The notes under the pieces: generated by a model | What the model was told of the DNA's origin: nothing | The model's input: only the letters and a program-made list of their open reading frames with translations | The model's database searches: none | Source of the DNA: Apostichopus japonicus | Lineage: Eukaryota > Echinodermata > Holothuroidea > Aspidochirotida > Stichopodidae | DNA length: 64,000 bases | NCBI RefSeq assembly: GCF_037975245.1 | Contig: NC_092582.1 | Span: 24,652,077 to 24,716,076, forward strand | Direction: 5' to 3' | Program-made: the position numbers and the translations under genes | In this document: piece after piece, positions 36,001 to 48,335 of the stretch | How positions within the stretch are numbered: the stretch's first letter is position 1 | Layout: every line of letters starts with the position of its first letter

Positions 36001-36053
36001 CACACTATTCAAACTATGTGAAACCAGATTATTACAAAGACTTAAGAAAATAG
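32908..36053 (+). CDS. MIF-like: MIF-like gene A: three exons, catalytic proline kept, one-base frame break in exon 2
   Basis: MIF superfamily member. Exons: 32908-33015 (108 nt, the same as human MIF exon 1), 35170-35347 (178 nt) and 35927-36053 (127 nt). Intron phases 0 and 2 match human MIF. Exon 1 begins MPLCVVHTNKASETISDS, with proline at position 2 as the tautomerase needs, and GSK near residue 34 where MIF has its active-site lysine. Exon 2 starts in one frame (SVTVEMRSGKLMCRAGDPSK, then GFFELHG) and must change to another frame (DPKDTLAVGNKMFEFGVNEL, then DIPRN) to reach exon 3. Measured from the conserved glycine, the rest of the exon is 91 nt here and 92 in gene B, so one base is missing. 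Exon 3 reads CLFVLMHEHDAKHVGIRGNQ, matching the final MIF strand, then adds about 21 residues ending DYYKDLRK. Either an assembly error or a recent pseudogene. Confidence 0.78.
33265..33372. repeat. AT-dinucleotide-rich repeat with CAATATAT interruptions
   Basis: Runs of TA separated by CAATATA, in intron 1 of MIF-like gene A. Confidence 0.9.
33569..33640 (+). repeat. tRNA-like sequence: tRNA pseudogene or SINE head
   Basis: A box TAGCCTAGTGGTTAGGG (33576-33592) and B box GGGTTCGAATCCC (33618-33630) are both excellent. The T arm CCGGG/CCCGG is perfect. The acceptor stem pairs at only 5 of 7 positions and the anticodon stem (TACGC with GTGGG) at 4 at best, around a loop with ATA in the anticodon place. 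The sequence is too degenerate for a working tRNA. It lies in intron 1 of MIF-like gene A. A tRNA-derived SINE head is the likelier reading, but no tail or second copy was found. Confidence 0.55.
33922..34339. mobile_element. Non-autonomous hAT-like element (family 1, copy C) with 8-bp TSD
   Basis: The element 33930-34331 lies between perfect ACACCAAT repeats (33922-33929 and 34332-34339). The ends are CAAGGGCGTAGGAACC and CTTCCTACGCCTCTG. Its interior is nearly the same as copies A and B, including both CACCAAATTGCATCT segments, but with an extra GGGGAGGGGGACACCCCCTC hairpin-like stretch. It sits in intron 1 of MIF-like gene A. Confidence 0.9.
35170..35347 (+). CDS. MIF-like: MIF-like gene A exon 2, frame-broken
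   Basis: 178 nt. Acceptor TTTCCTCCTCAG, donor ATTG|GTAAGG. The first half is in the frame set by exon 1 and meets TGA at 35317-35319 if the frame is not changed. The second half, in the frame that fits exon 3, carries the helix expected of MIF. The switch must lie between the G5 run at 35234-35238 and about 35285. The human CxxC cysteines are absent. Confidence 0.78.
35455..35770. repeat. C-rich minisatellite, about four units
   Basis: Units carry CTCCTCTTCAAGGGAGGGAG followed by TATAGACGCCCGTCTCTCCC and TATCCATC; anchors lie near 35520, 35605, 35670 and 35735. Each unit holds the inverted pair CTCC/GGAG. It lies in intron 2 of MIF-like gene A. Confidence 0.85.
35927..36053 (+). CDS. MIF-like: MIF-like gene A exon 3 with C-terminal extension
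   Basis: 127 nt. The acceptor is TATTTTCTCTGTCAACAG. One base completes a cysteine codon; stop TAG at 36051-36053. The AKHVGIRGNQF segment aligns with the end of MIF (ANVGWNNSTF). The further LVDLPHYSNYVKPDYY and basic end are not found in vertebrate MIF. Confidence 0.75.
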
Positions 36054-36160
36054 GCAACTTCAGTCAAACCCACCCGCCTTAACAGCATTGTAGGCCCCAT
36101 GGACAAGATTATGTACTGTGCTGGTCCTTATACAACCCCTACCCAGGTCGCTCGCTATGT

Positions 36161-36166
36161 AATAAA
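36161..36166 (+). terminator. AATAAA polyadenylation signal of MIF-like gene A
   Basis: A canonical hexamer 108 bases after the stop codon, in an AT-rich context. Confidence 0.5.
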
Positions 36167-36189
36167 TTCAAAATTAATCAAATTCAGAA

Positions 36190-39100
36190 AAACGCTGGTA
36201 CAAGTCTGCTATACATGTTGAGTATTTTTTATTTCACTGACAACAGTGTGCTTTCTTCACTTTATTCCTTCGATACTAATTATGATATATATTAAATCAG
36301 TAAGTTGTGATACCCATTAACTATCCATGGGGTTCCTTAATCTTAGGCCTTGGGCAACTAACTATCCAGAGTGTCTATTGTGTTAAGACGGGCCTAGTAC
36401 AGCCCAAGTCTCTATGAGAAATATTTTATCCAATTTCAATTCCAAAATCGCTTCACATTTCTTAACTAATGGGCACTGAGCATGCAGCAAATTTACATTG
36501 GTTTTAGGTGCGTGTGTGTGTATCGGTGTGTTTGGTTTTGTTTGTTGATATTGATATTTTTCTCGCTTTTGATTATTTTATTTTTTCTTGAGTGATTTGT
36601 TTTAGGTGTGTTCAAAACTTGTGTAACAAGTTGATTGTTTCTATATGCGTCATTATGAATAACTATAATTTGTGATTGTAATATTATTGCGTATAGGTTG
36701 GTCCTAATAACGCAAAGCATATATAGTTACAAACCAACGTATAATACATGCTTTGAACACATACGCGCACACACACGCACAATCAATGAACTGCTAATAA
36801 TTAGCGAGATTTTAACCGTTAAACCGTCAAGAAACTGTTCTCAAGTTGTGTTTATTACTATTAAAATTAAGTTTGTTTACTTTTAGTTTGAAGTCATAAC
36901 AACTTTCGCCTAATCTCATTGTTCTTACTACAATCTGTTTTTTGGATTAAAGTAAAAGATAAGATGCAAAAGCATTGTTTCTAAAGCTTTTCTAGTTTGA
37001 GATATTCACCTTTAAACTATGCTAATACCTCTGGAACGCTCCTTTAAGGTTACAGTGACGGCGACAACGTGCTCCTGAGTACATACCTTTATGTTACAGT
37101 TTTTTCTACTGTTTTTATTATAAATTATAAAACTTGAACCAAAACATGTTCTTAAAAGTTGTTAGGAGCTATAGATCACATTTGGATGGTATTCTACACT
37201 ATTTATCTTTGGCAATGTGAAATGCATTGTAGTATATTATTTAAGGCCATGAAATGTTTGTTGACGTCCAATATTGAGTTTTGTGTTGCATTTGAGCAAC
37301 TGACATTATGCGCTGTGTGTTAGACTAAGTAATACGACCACTTTCATTGTAACAACACCGTAACAACTAAGATGTTTTAGGTTTCGTTGAAAGGGGCAAG
37401 TCAAATAAACCACATCATGGTCGAGGGGAAGGGGAGGGGTCATTTAATATACTTGTTTTGATTAATTTTTTTTTAGTCTTGTATGGCAGCACATTCTGAC
37501 TTAAATGCCTTTTAATTGTCTTTTTTATTGCCAGTGAATACATCAACAAATTTCACCAAAAGTTATATACTCCCTCTAAATAGGACAAATACATCATCTG
37601 ATTTTTTTTTGTATTTATACTTTAAATCATAAGATATGCAAAATCATTCCAATGGAAAATGTTTATCTTATGAAACAGAAATCAATGATGATGCTGCTAT
37701 TTTTAATTCATGATTTGTCATTAACAAATGATAAATGTATACCTGTTCATACAGAATCCACAGTTGTTATTATAAGCTTTAATATAAACATGACAAAAAG
37801 GTACGTTTATGCGTTTTCATGCAATATAAAAATATGAATTCCAAACAAAAAGGAAAACGACGTTGGAAAAGCATTGGTATACTTATGCAGGGATTAGTAC
37901 GTTTGATAAATACTCGACATTTTGCGTTCGAAGTTTCCTGTATCGGTTCTTCGCGGAGCTAATGGTTGAAAAAATGCTACCCCCGGTTTCAATGTGAAAA
38001 GGGTTCTCGATGTAAAGGGTCGTTTGCGATACTCAATATGAAGTTTTATTCTTATTTCCTGTTAGAATGAAATGACTTATAAAATTGCGGATTACGATCT
38101 GTTTGTTATGTTGACTATCAATTGATTAATTTATGATGAATATAAATTATTTTAATTAACAAACTCATACTGTGCATGACTCTTTTCATCCACCTTGATC
38201 TACAAGAGTGCATAACCAGAGCACAGAAGCGTTGGCATTTAGATATACCCGTATATAAAGATTATACCTCATACCTCCACTCGGTCCCACTTCATATCAA
38301 CCTCGATAAAAATGAAATGCACACTGTAAACGTAGATATAAATACAGTGGTTTACGACGAGCCGGTTTCCAGACGGATAGGACCATCTTCCTTGACTAGG
38401 CCTATTCTAGCCTAACGATAGCAGTACTAAGGGCGTTTACGCCTAGCTTTCTTGCCCCCTCTTCGCATTCTTATCATACAATTCGTCTTTTCTTCTAACA
38501 AACTGAAACAACACGGAAGAGCAGGAGAACGGAATCGTTCAAGATATTGTTCATTAGTGTAATTAGTCACCGATTTAACTCTCAACAAGAATTGTTCCTC
38601 TAATTACCACAGTGCTTCGAATCATGGATGTGTTATACCGTAGTCCGACCACGCACTCTGTCAGTCTATATGTGTAACTGTTGATCATATGCACTGGTTT
38701 GTGGCGGTAGTACACATAAACTGCTGGGATGTCGTTGCCTCACGCTATTTGATGTTTTGTACGAATAATTGTAAATATATATGCTTTTCACAGACATTAA
38801 AATACAAATTTGATGTCGCGTTGTGTCGAAAAAGTTCATCAAGTCTAAGTTCCCCTCTGTCCGTTTAGGTAACTTGAACAGCATTGATCACATGCCCTGT
38901 ACAATTAGTGCTTGATAACCAAGGTGTAACCTGCAATGTGGGATACTTATAAGAAATATAAAAACAAGTGTCTATAGCAGGGTTTCCCTAACTAAATCTC
39001 AACAGTTCTCCATTTAAATGGAAAATCCACATATAAAAACCTAAGCTAATATGCCTGGCATGAATTTTGCCTGGCCTGGCATGAATTTTGAGACTATATA

Positions 39101-39286
39101 CGATTCACATAAATACGTTAATGACTAAAACGTTACTTTATAAGTGTAAGATAGTCCATACGGTGCACCCGTTCGTGCTAATGACGTCATTTTGACGAAA
39201 TCCGAAAATTCTTCGTCTCCAGAGGAGAGAGATCAGAGGTAAACTAAAATAATGTGTTGTGTTCCGTGTAGGCTTATTCCTCATTA
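36190..39286. other. Stretch without a recognised gene
   Basis: A GT-rich segment lies at 36515-36535 and its CA-rich counterpart at about 36765-36780. Open frames of 60-80 codons occur (for example 38176-38415) but lack recognisable motifs. Confidence 0.4.
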
Positions 39287-39376
39287 TAATTTAATTGCAG
39301 TTTGTTGTCTGCTTCCCAAACACGACCTATATTAGCCACCAAAATGTCTTCTGAAATCCTTTTCCCTGAAAGGAGA
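39287..39376 (-). CDS. Candidate terminal exon of an unidentified minus-strand gene
   Basis: On the minus strand the acceptor TTGTTTTCTCCTTTCAG (AG at 39377-39378) is followed by an open frame KRISEDILVANIGRVWEADN, then KLQLNYNEE and stop at about 39287-39289. The polypyrimidine tract is strong and the peptide has ordinary composition, but it is only 29 residues and no upstream exon was joined to it. Confidence 0.25.
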
Positions 39377-39924
39377 AAACAAAACAAGATATGTACGGGA
39401 ATTAATCTATTCTATTTTAATCACATCCGCGGAGTTTCAATTTAACTTTCATTAAGTATTGACCGATCTCAATAGATTTAATAAATATATTTCATTGGTT
39501 CCTAATAAATTCGAAGTCAAAATATCTCACATGAAAAATGTGTGACGTCACCATACAGGCATTGTCGGTCTTACAGTCATGTCTTTCCATAACTCGCCAT
39601 CAGAGGCAAATCCAACTAAATAATTCTGATCAAAGGTATGTAATATAAGACTAACCTATTCAAATTTGAGCAAGAAATTCAGAAGATATTACTTGATCGT
39701 TACGATAGGAGATGAATAAAGGGTGCCGGGATATTCATGATGGTACGGGAAAGTTAGTTTGTTTACCGCTCACAATTAATTAGTGTAAAAACAACATAGC
39801 CAATATAAAGCTAAATCATTCCTCTTTTCCTTGGCGGTGAAACTTGGGTATTCGTTCAGTTTGCATGATGTCTTTCATACAAACTGTTATAAGAGGGTTT
39901 ACTCTTTGTGTTTCTGTTTTTCAG

Positions 39925-39961
39925 TGGTCGGATTAATCGCATCAAGGCTAGATCAGGCAGG
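39925..39961 (+). CDS. Candidate 37-nt microexon
   Basis: A strong acceptor (GTTTCTGTTTTTCAG) and a consensus donor (AGG|GTAAGTAT) bound 37 nt. Two frames are open (GRINRIKARSGR or VGLIASRLDQAG). No partner exons were identified, and the coding status is open. Confidence 0.25.
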
Positions 39962-40528
39962 GTAAGTATACCTTAATCCAGATAATCACGAATGTCGTTA
40001 CCGGCTTATCGTTCATCAGCTATTCATCAAAATATGCAGGAATTCAACTGCCCTTTTGTTATTTAAATTAACATCTATGCTCCCATACGAAAAAGATAAA
40101 GACTGGTTTATCATATCTATCGATGTACTGTATAGACCTACGCGTACAAGCCTGTACGTGTACACTGTACGTGTGCTTTCAGTATATAGCCTTCATAAGC
40201 ATACGTTAACTTAACCACTATACCTTCAATGGGACTGGGGTTTAGAGTGGAACCAGTTGTTTGTTACACAGGGTCTATTTTGGGTGACCTTTCTTAAATA
40301 GTAACTTCATTTGCACACTTCGGAATGGATTATCTTCTCCACAGTACCAACAATATTTATGGACAAATGTTCCTTATCGCGGTTTCGAGTAGAGAAATAT
40401 TATATATATTCTCATTGGCAGATAATGCAACCGGAATAACTCGCGTTTATTCCACATGAGCAAGCTGCTAGAGAATTTAGTCTGGTATAAGTCAATGCGA
40501 CTAATTCCAACTCTTGTAACAATATGGA

Positions 40529-40665
40529 GCTTATTATTCTAAAAATTCGACATACCGGAGATTTCAGCAATATATTATGGTATCAGCAATATATTCAGCA
40601 ATATATTATGGAGCTTATTATTCTAAAAATTCGACATACCGGAGATTTCAGCAATATATTATGGT
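40529..40665. repeat. Short tandem duplication (~85 bp spacing)
   Basis: The segment CTTATTATTCTAAAAATTCG with the following ACATACCGGAGATTTCAGC and AATATATTATGG occurs twice in a row, with an extra AATATATT-containing piece between. Confidence 0.85.
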
Positions 40666-40744
40666 CTCAATTTCCGATGCCCACATTAAAGTAATTCGGA
40701 AGTAAATACAGGACTTGCGTACGTTCTCGGAGGCTAATTGGATC

Positions 40745-40930
40745 CGTAAAGAAATTAAAAACAGGATTTTCGGAACTAAATTCAGGATTTTCGGAACTAA
40801 ATACACAATTTTTGTAACGATAATTACAATTTTTGGAACTAAATTCAGGATATCGGAACCAAATTCAGGATTTTCGGAACCAAATTTATGATTTTCGGAA
40901 CGAAATTAAGGATTTTTGGAACTTAATACG
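40745..40930. repeat. Degenerate ~21-bp tandem repeat
   Basis: About nine copies of a unit like AATTCAGGATTTTCGGAACT with base changes (ACAATTTTTG, GATATCGG). Similar GCGTMCGTTCTC / TTGCGTTCTC sequences flank it on both sides. Confidence 0.85.
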
Positions 40931-41236
40931 TGATTTGCTTGCGTTCTCAGAGTGATTGAACTCATAACGAAACCTGTGTAGATCAATGAACTGCTTAGGG
41001 CAACCCTCTGCCCGGATCAGGAGGCTCTCTGCCAATACGCCGTACCGAACCAAACAATCAAACGGCGCCATTTTGAATTCCTTTGCTCTGGATACTTTCA
41101 AGGGATATCTTGATTTCCAATCTAAGTTGTGTTAGAGTTTATTTTTCCATCGTGGTGATTGACTGATCTTTTACTTCGCCGGTCCGTGGTAAGTACCTAG
41201 GGACAGTAAGGGGACCAAGGGGAAGGAAGGGAACAG

Positions 41237-41252
41237 ATGAAGAAGAAAAACC
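41237..41252 (+). CDS. Candidate first coding exon (MKKKN)
   Basis: ATGAAGAAGAAAAACC is followed by a good donor, GTGAGTAC. It could be the first exon of a plus-strand gene that ends at 42495, but nothing joins the two. Very low information. Confidence 0.15.
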
Positions 41253-42228
41253 GTGAGTACACTTTGTCTATACTAAATGTTCCTGATCGTCTCACTAACA
41301 CTGGAAGAAGTCGCACTCAAACAATTTTATTGATGTACATTGAGACCCAATTTGAGACCCATTTAAACCATTTATTCAACAGACACGAAACAAAGCGTAA
41401 TGAATTACAAATCCAAACGCAATTATTAATAATTATTTGTCATTCCAAACTAACTACGCATAGTCAATTTATTCTATAGATAAAACAAAGTGCACTTAAA
41501 ACTCGTACTTATTTAAACAATTTTTAAGTATCTAATTACAATGGGAAATGAAACAAATTTAATCCTTACCAAAGTTGCTTAATTTCTTAATTCCAATCTC
41601 ATGACAAATTCCCAAACCTTATCTCGCGGATAAGTGGATCAACTCTAACCAGCGATTAAAAGAAATATGAAATTATTCTCCTTAAAGAGAGATTTTTTTT
41701 TAGAGCATGCCTCTATACATTCTCTCCACGTTCTTCAAAATTGAAGATCACGAAAGTATCCATTATTTCTTTTGCCTCGTAGCTCACTTGTATCTTCATC
41801 GATGATGGCGAAAAGTACAAATGTAGGATTTTGCTGTACAACAATTTTCAATTTTGTTTTTACAGCAAGCGCACGTTTGTAAAGATTTTTTTGGGTAAAC
41901 ATTTTTATGAAGCTGAAGGTGCTACCATGACATTACAGTTGCATTTATAGTTCAGTAAAATATTGTTTTCATATCTCATTCATTGAAAGACCTAGTTTTC
42001 AGCAAAACAGTATATAATTTTGCTTTCATGAAAGTATGTCGCTGGAGTACAAGTGTTTCACCCAATTATCCACACCGTGCCTCGTTAGAAGAAAAAAATC
42101 TCAAAGAAATGTTCTAGACATCAGCTCGTTTGGTTTTACTATTCCAACCACAAATATTACCTTAGCATTCCACCACACCTTATCTTCCATTCCCGAAAAA
42201 GTATGACTGCAATATAAATTTTGCACTT

Positions 42229-42495
42229 GTGCAATATAATTTTGCACTTGTGCAAAATAATTGCGAACGGAAGACCACGAAAAGGGATAATACAACCAGT
42301 GTATTTATATGTACAAACGCACTACTGAACGGCAGTTCCATACCTGCCGAGGTCGATTCCATTCTCGATGATGTTTTGACGGTATCGCCAAAGAAAGACC
42401 ATACCGAGGCATTCTGGAACCGGTTACAACAGCTACAACCGACCCTGAAAATAAAACCGTGTCAAGTTAAATTTGCTATCGGCACTTTTCGGTGA
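42229..42495 (+). CDS. Candidate terminal exon with a BESS-like C-terminus
   Basis: A plus-strand frame that stops at TGA 42493-42495, with AATAAA about 80 bases later (around 42573). The last 30 residues include DHTEAFWNRLQQLQPTLKI followed by KPCQVKFAIGTF. That resembles the BESS protein-interaction motif that ends many MADF-domain proteins (an aromatic and leucine-rich helix, then a short second helix). The true exon start is unknown; the first ATG at 42229 lies in a TTTTGCACTTGTGCAA duplication. No MADF domain was found upstream. The family call is by resemblance. Confidence 0.35.
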   Translation: MQYNFALVQNNCERKTTKRDNTTSVFICTNALLNGSSIPAEVDSILDDVLTVSPKKDHTEAFWNRLQQLQPTLKIKPCQVKFAIGTFR

Positions 42496-42604
42496 TGTCA
42501 GTATACAGTATGCTATCCAATTATCACGACATTGTTTTAGGCTTGTCACAAGTTGTTTGTATTTATGTAAAAAATAAATAAGGCTTATTAATGCTCTATT
42601 GTTG

Positions 42605-44295
42605 TAGTGTATATATTGGTTGATACAACTGTTTTGTCAGTGTTGTAGGCCACATATATTCATGGATATATATGTTATGTTAGTGTTGGAGGCCACAGAT
42701 ATTCATACATACATCTATTGTGTTAGTCTTGCAGGCCACATATATTCATAGATACAGCTGTTATGTTGGTGTTGTAGGCTACAGACATTCATAGATACAG
42801 CTGTTACGTTAAATATATTCATAGATAGGGATCTACATCTATGATATGTTAGTATTGTAGGCCACATATATTCATAGATACATCTATTATATTGGTGTTG
42901 TTGGCCACTTATTTTAATAGATATATCTATAATGTTAGGGTTGCATGCCACATATATTCATAGATACAGCTGTTATGTTAGTATTGTAGGCCACATATAT
43001 TCATAGATACATATATTATGTTAGTATTGAAGGCCAAAGATATTCATAGATACATCTATTATGTTATTGTTGCAGGCCACATTTATTCATAGATACATAT
43101 GTTATGTTAGTGTTGCAGGCCACATATATTCATAGATACAGCTGTCATATTGGTGTTGTAGGCCACCGACATTTATAGATATAGCTGGTGTGTTGAACAT
43201 ATTCATAGATAGGGATCTACATCTATTATATGTTAGTATTGTTGGCCACATATATTCATAGATACATCTATGATATTAGTGCTATAGGCCACTTATTTTA
43301 ATAGACATATCTATAATGTTAGGGTTGCATGCAACATATATTCATAGATACATCTATTATATTAGTGCTATAGGCCACATATATTCATAGATACATCTAT
43401 TATGTTAGTGTTGCAGGCCACATATATTCATAGATACATATGTTATGTTAGTGTTGCAGGCCACATATATTCATAGATACAGCTGTCATGTTGGTGTTGT
43501 AGGCCACCGACATTTATAGATATAGCTGGTGTGTTAAACATATTCATAGATAGGGATCTACATTTATTATATGTTAGTATTGTTGGCCACATATATTCAT
43601 AGATACATCTATGATATTAGTGCTATAGGCCACTTATTTTAATAGACATATCTATAATGTTAGGGTTGCATGCAACATATATTCATAGATACAGCTGTTT
43701 TGTTAGTGTTGTAGGCCACATATATTCATAGATACAGCTGTTTGTTAGTGTTGTAGGCCACATATATTCATAGATACAGCTGATATATTGGTGTTGTAGG
43801 CCACATATATTCATAGATACATATATTATATTAGTGTTGGAGGCCACAGATATTCATAGATACAGCTGTTATGTTAATATATTCATAGATAGGGATCTAC
43901 ATCTATTATATGTTAGTATTGTTGGCCACATATATTCATAGATACATCTATTATATTGGTGTTGTAGGCCACTTATATTCATAGATACAGCTGATATATT
44001 GGTGTTGTAGGCTACATATATTCATAGATACATATGTTATGTTAGTGTTGGAGGCCACAGATATTCATAGATACATCTATTATGTTAGTCTTGCAGGCCA
44101 CATATATCCATAGATACAGCTGTTATGTTGGTGTTGTAGGCCACAGACATTCATAGATACAGCTGTTATGTTAATATATTCATAGATAGGGATCTACATC
44201 TATCATATGTTAGTATTGTTGGCCACATATATCATAGATACATCTATTATGTTAGTGTTGTAGGCCACTTATTTTAATAGATATATCTATAATGT
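42605..44295. repeat. Satellite I: 43-bp unit (AGGCCACATATATTCATAGAT type)
   Basis: About 39 tandem units of 43 bp with core GGCCACATATATTCATAGAT, then ACAGCTGTTATGTTAGTGTT and G. A shorter variant (TTCATAGATAGGGATCTACA) marks a repeated block at about 42820, 43205, 43545, 43890 and 44180, so there is a higher-order period of about 290-390 bp. Confidence 0.95.
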
Positions 44296-47200
44296 TAGGG
44301 TATTTGTAAGTATTCTAAGCCACAGATATTCATAGATTAATCTTATTCTTATATCTAAGCCACAGATATTCATAGTTTAATTCTATTCGTTAGTATTCTA
44401 AGCCAGAGATATACATAGATTAATCCTATTCTTTCGTATTCTAAGCCTTATATATTCATAGATTACTCCTTTTCATAAATATTCTAAGCCACAGATATTC
44501 ATAGTTTAATTCTATTCGTAAGTATCCAAAGCCATAGATATAGAAAGATTTATCCTTTCGTTAGTATTCTAAGCCACAGATATTCATAGTTTAATCCAAT
44601 CTAAGCCACAAATATTCATAGATTAACCCTATTCGTAAGTATTCTAAGCCACAAATTTTTATAGTTTAATCCTATTCATAAGAATCCTAAGCCACATTTA
44701 TTCATAGAATAATCCTATTAGTAAGTATTCTAAGCCAGAGATATGTATAGACTAATCCTATTTGTTAGTATTCTAAGACACAGATATTCATAGTTTAATC
44801 CCAAGCCACAAATATACATAGCTTAATCCTATCCGTAAGTATTCTAAGTCACAGATATTCATAGTTTAATCTTATTCTTAAGTATTCTAAGCCACAAATA
44901 TTCATAGATAACCCTATTCGTCATTATTCTAAGCCACAAAAATTGATAGTTTAATCCTATTCATAAGTATTCTAAGCCACATATATCCATAGCCTGATCC
45001 TATTCGTCAGTATTCTAAGCCACAGATATTCATAAGTTATTCCTAATACTCTAAGCCACAAACATTCATTGACTTACCCTATTCGTTAGTATTCTAGCCC
45101 ACAAATATTCACAGTTTAATCTAATTCTTAAGTATTCAAAGCCATAGATATTCATCGATTACTACTATTTAAGTATTCAAAGCCACAGAATTACATAGAT
45201 TTATCATATTCGTTAGTATACTAAGCCACCAATATTTGTGGTTTAATCCTATTCGTAAGAATTCTATGCCACAGATATTCATAGATTTATCATATTTGTA
45301 AGAATTCTAAGCCCGAGATATGTATAGATTAATCCTTTTCGTTAGTATTCTAAGCCACAGATACTCATAGTTTAAAACTATTCGTAAATATACTAAGACA
45401 CAGATATTCAAAGTAAAAAATTATTCGTAAGTATTCTAAGACACATATATTCATAGTTTAATCCTAAGCCACATATATCCATAGCTTAATCCTATTCGTA
45501 ATTATTTTCAGCCACAGACATTCATAGATTAATCCAAATCGTAAGAAGCCTTAGCCACACATATGCATAGATAGACCCTATTTGTTAGTATTCTAAGCAA
45601 CAAATATTCATAGTTTAATCCTAAGCCATAGATATCCATAGCTTAATCCTTTTCGTAAGTATTTTCAGCCACAGACATTCATAGATTAATCCTAATCATA
45701 AGTAACGTAAGCCACAATTATGCATAGATAAACCCTATTTGTTAGTATTCTAAGCCATAAATATTCATAGTTGAATTTGATTCGTAAGTATTCTAAGCCA
45801 CAGATATTCAAAGATTAATCCTATTCTTTAGTATTCTAAGACACATATATTCCTATTTCAATCCTAAGCCACAGATATCCATAGCTTAATCCTTTTCGTA
45901 AGTATTTTCAGCAACAGATATTCATAGATTAATCCTAATCTTAAGTAACCTTAGCCACAATATGCATATATAAACCCTATTTGTTAGTATTCTAAGCCAC
46001 AAATATTCATATTTAATTCGATTTGTATGTATTCTAAGCCACAGATATTCATAGATTACTCCTTTTCATAATTACTCTCAGCCACAGGTATTCATATTCT
46101 ATTCGTAATTATTTAAAGCCATAGATATTCATAGAATTATCTTATTCATTCATATTCAAAGCCAGAGATGTACATAGATTAATCCTATTCGTTAGTATTC
46201 TAAGCCACAGATATTCATAGTTCAATACTATTTGTAAGTAATCTAAGCCACAGATATTCATAGTTTAGTCCAATCTAAGCCACAAATATTCATAGATTAA
46301 CCCTATTCGTAAGTATTGTAAGCCACAAATATTTATAGTTTTATCCTATTCATAAGGATTCTAAGCCACAGATATTCATAGAATAATCCTATTATTAAGT
46401 ATTCAAAGACAGAGATATACATAGTTTAATCCTATTCATAAGAATTCTAAGCCACAGATATTCAAAGTTTATCTTATTCTTAAGCACTCGAAGCTACACA
46501 TATCCATAGATTAATCCTATTCGTAAGTATTCCGAGCCACATATATTCATAGTTTAATACTGTTTGTCATAAATATTCAAAGCCAAAGATATACATAGAT
46601 TAATCCTATTCGTTAGTATTCTTAGCCACATATATTCATAGTTTATGACTATTTGTTAGTTATCTAAGCCACAAATGTTCATAGTTTAATCCTATTCATA
46701 AGAATTCTAAGCAACAAATATTCATAGTTTAAACCTATTCTTAAGTATTCTAAGACACAGATATTCATAGCTTAAGTCTAACCATAGGTATTCTAAGACA
46801 CAGATATTCTTAGAATAATCCTATTCATAAATATTCAAAGCCAAATATATACATAGATTAATCCTATTTGTTACTATTCTTAGCCACATATATCCATAGA
46901 TTAATTCTACTCGTTAGAAGTCTGAGCCACAGATATTCATAGTTCAATACTATTTGTCAGTAATCTAAGCCACAAATATTCATAGTTTATTCTTATTCTT
47001 AAGTATTCAAAGCCACATATATTCATAGATTACTCCTTTCATAAGTATTTTAAGCCACAGATATTCTTAGAATTATCCTATTCATAAATATTCAAAGCCA
47101 AAGATATACAGAGATTAATCCCATTCGTTAGTATTCTAAGCCACAAATATTCATAGTTTAATCTCATTCTCAAGTATCCTAAGCCACATATATCTATAGC

Positions 47201-48335
47201 TTGATCCTATTCGTCAGTATTCTAAGCCACAGATATCATAGTTCAATCCTATTCATAAGAGTTTTAAGCAACAGATATTCATAGCTTAAGTCTATTCATA
47301 ATTATTCTAAGCCACAGATATTCTTAGAATTATCCTATTCATAAATATTCAAAGCCAAAGATATACAAAGAATTATTCTATTCGTTAGTATTCCAATGCC
47401 ACAGATATTCATAGTTTAATACTATTTGTAAGTAATCTAAGCCACAAATATTCATAGTTGAATCTTATTTACAATTATTCTTAGCCACAAATATTCATAG
47501 ATTACTCCTTTTTATAAGTAGTCTAAGCCACAGATATTCTTAAAAATTATCCTATTCATAAATATTCAAAGCCAAGGATATACATAGATTAATCCTATTC
47601 GTTAGTATTATAAGCCACAGATATTCATAGTTTAATACTTTTTGTAAGTAATCTAAGCCACAAATATTCATAGTTTATTATTATTCTTTAGTATTCTAAG
47701 CCACATATACCGGTATTCATAGATCACTCCTTTTCATAAGTATCTTAAGCCACAGATATCCTTAGAATTATCCTATTCATAAATATTCAAAGTCAAAGAT
47801 ATACATTGATTAATCCCATTCGTCAGTATTCTAAGCCACAGATATCCATAGATTAATCCTATTCGTTAGTATTCTAAGCCACAGATATTCATAGTTCAAT
47901 AATATTTGTCAGTAATCTAAGATACAAATATTCATAGTTTAATCTTATTCTCAAGTATCCTAAACCACAGATATCCATAGATTAATTCCACTCGTTAGTA
48001 GTCTGAGCCACAGATATTCATAGTTTAATACTATTTGTAAGTAATGTAAGTCACAAATGTTCATAGTTTAATGTTATTCTTTAGTATTCTAAGCTACATA
48101 TATTCATAGATCACTCCTTTTCATAAGTATCTTAAGCCACAGATATTCTTAGAATTATCCTATTCATAAATATTCAAAGTCAAAGATATACATAGATTAA
48201 TCCTATACGTGAGTATTCTAAGCAACATATATTCATATTTTAAACCTATTCGTAAGTATTCTAAGCCAAAGATATTCATAGCTAAATACTATTCATAAGT
48301 ATTCCAATCCACATATAACCATAGATTTATACTAT
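44296..48335. repeat. Satellite II: 43-bp unit (AAGCCACAGATATTCATAGA type)
   Basis: About 94 units of ATTCTAAGCCACAGATATTC, then ATAGATTAATCCTATTCGTT and AGT. It has the same length as satellite I and shares the core RGCCACAKATATTCATAGAT, so the two are sister families that meet at about 44296. The units are strongly diverged, with frequent single-base changes and truncated monomers. Confidence 0.95.
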
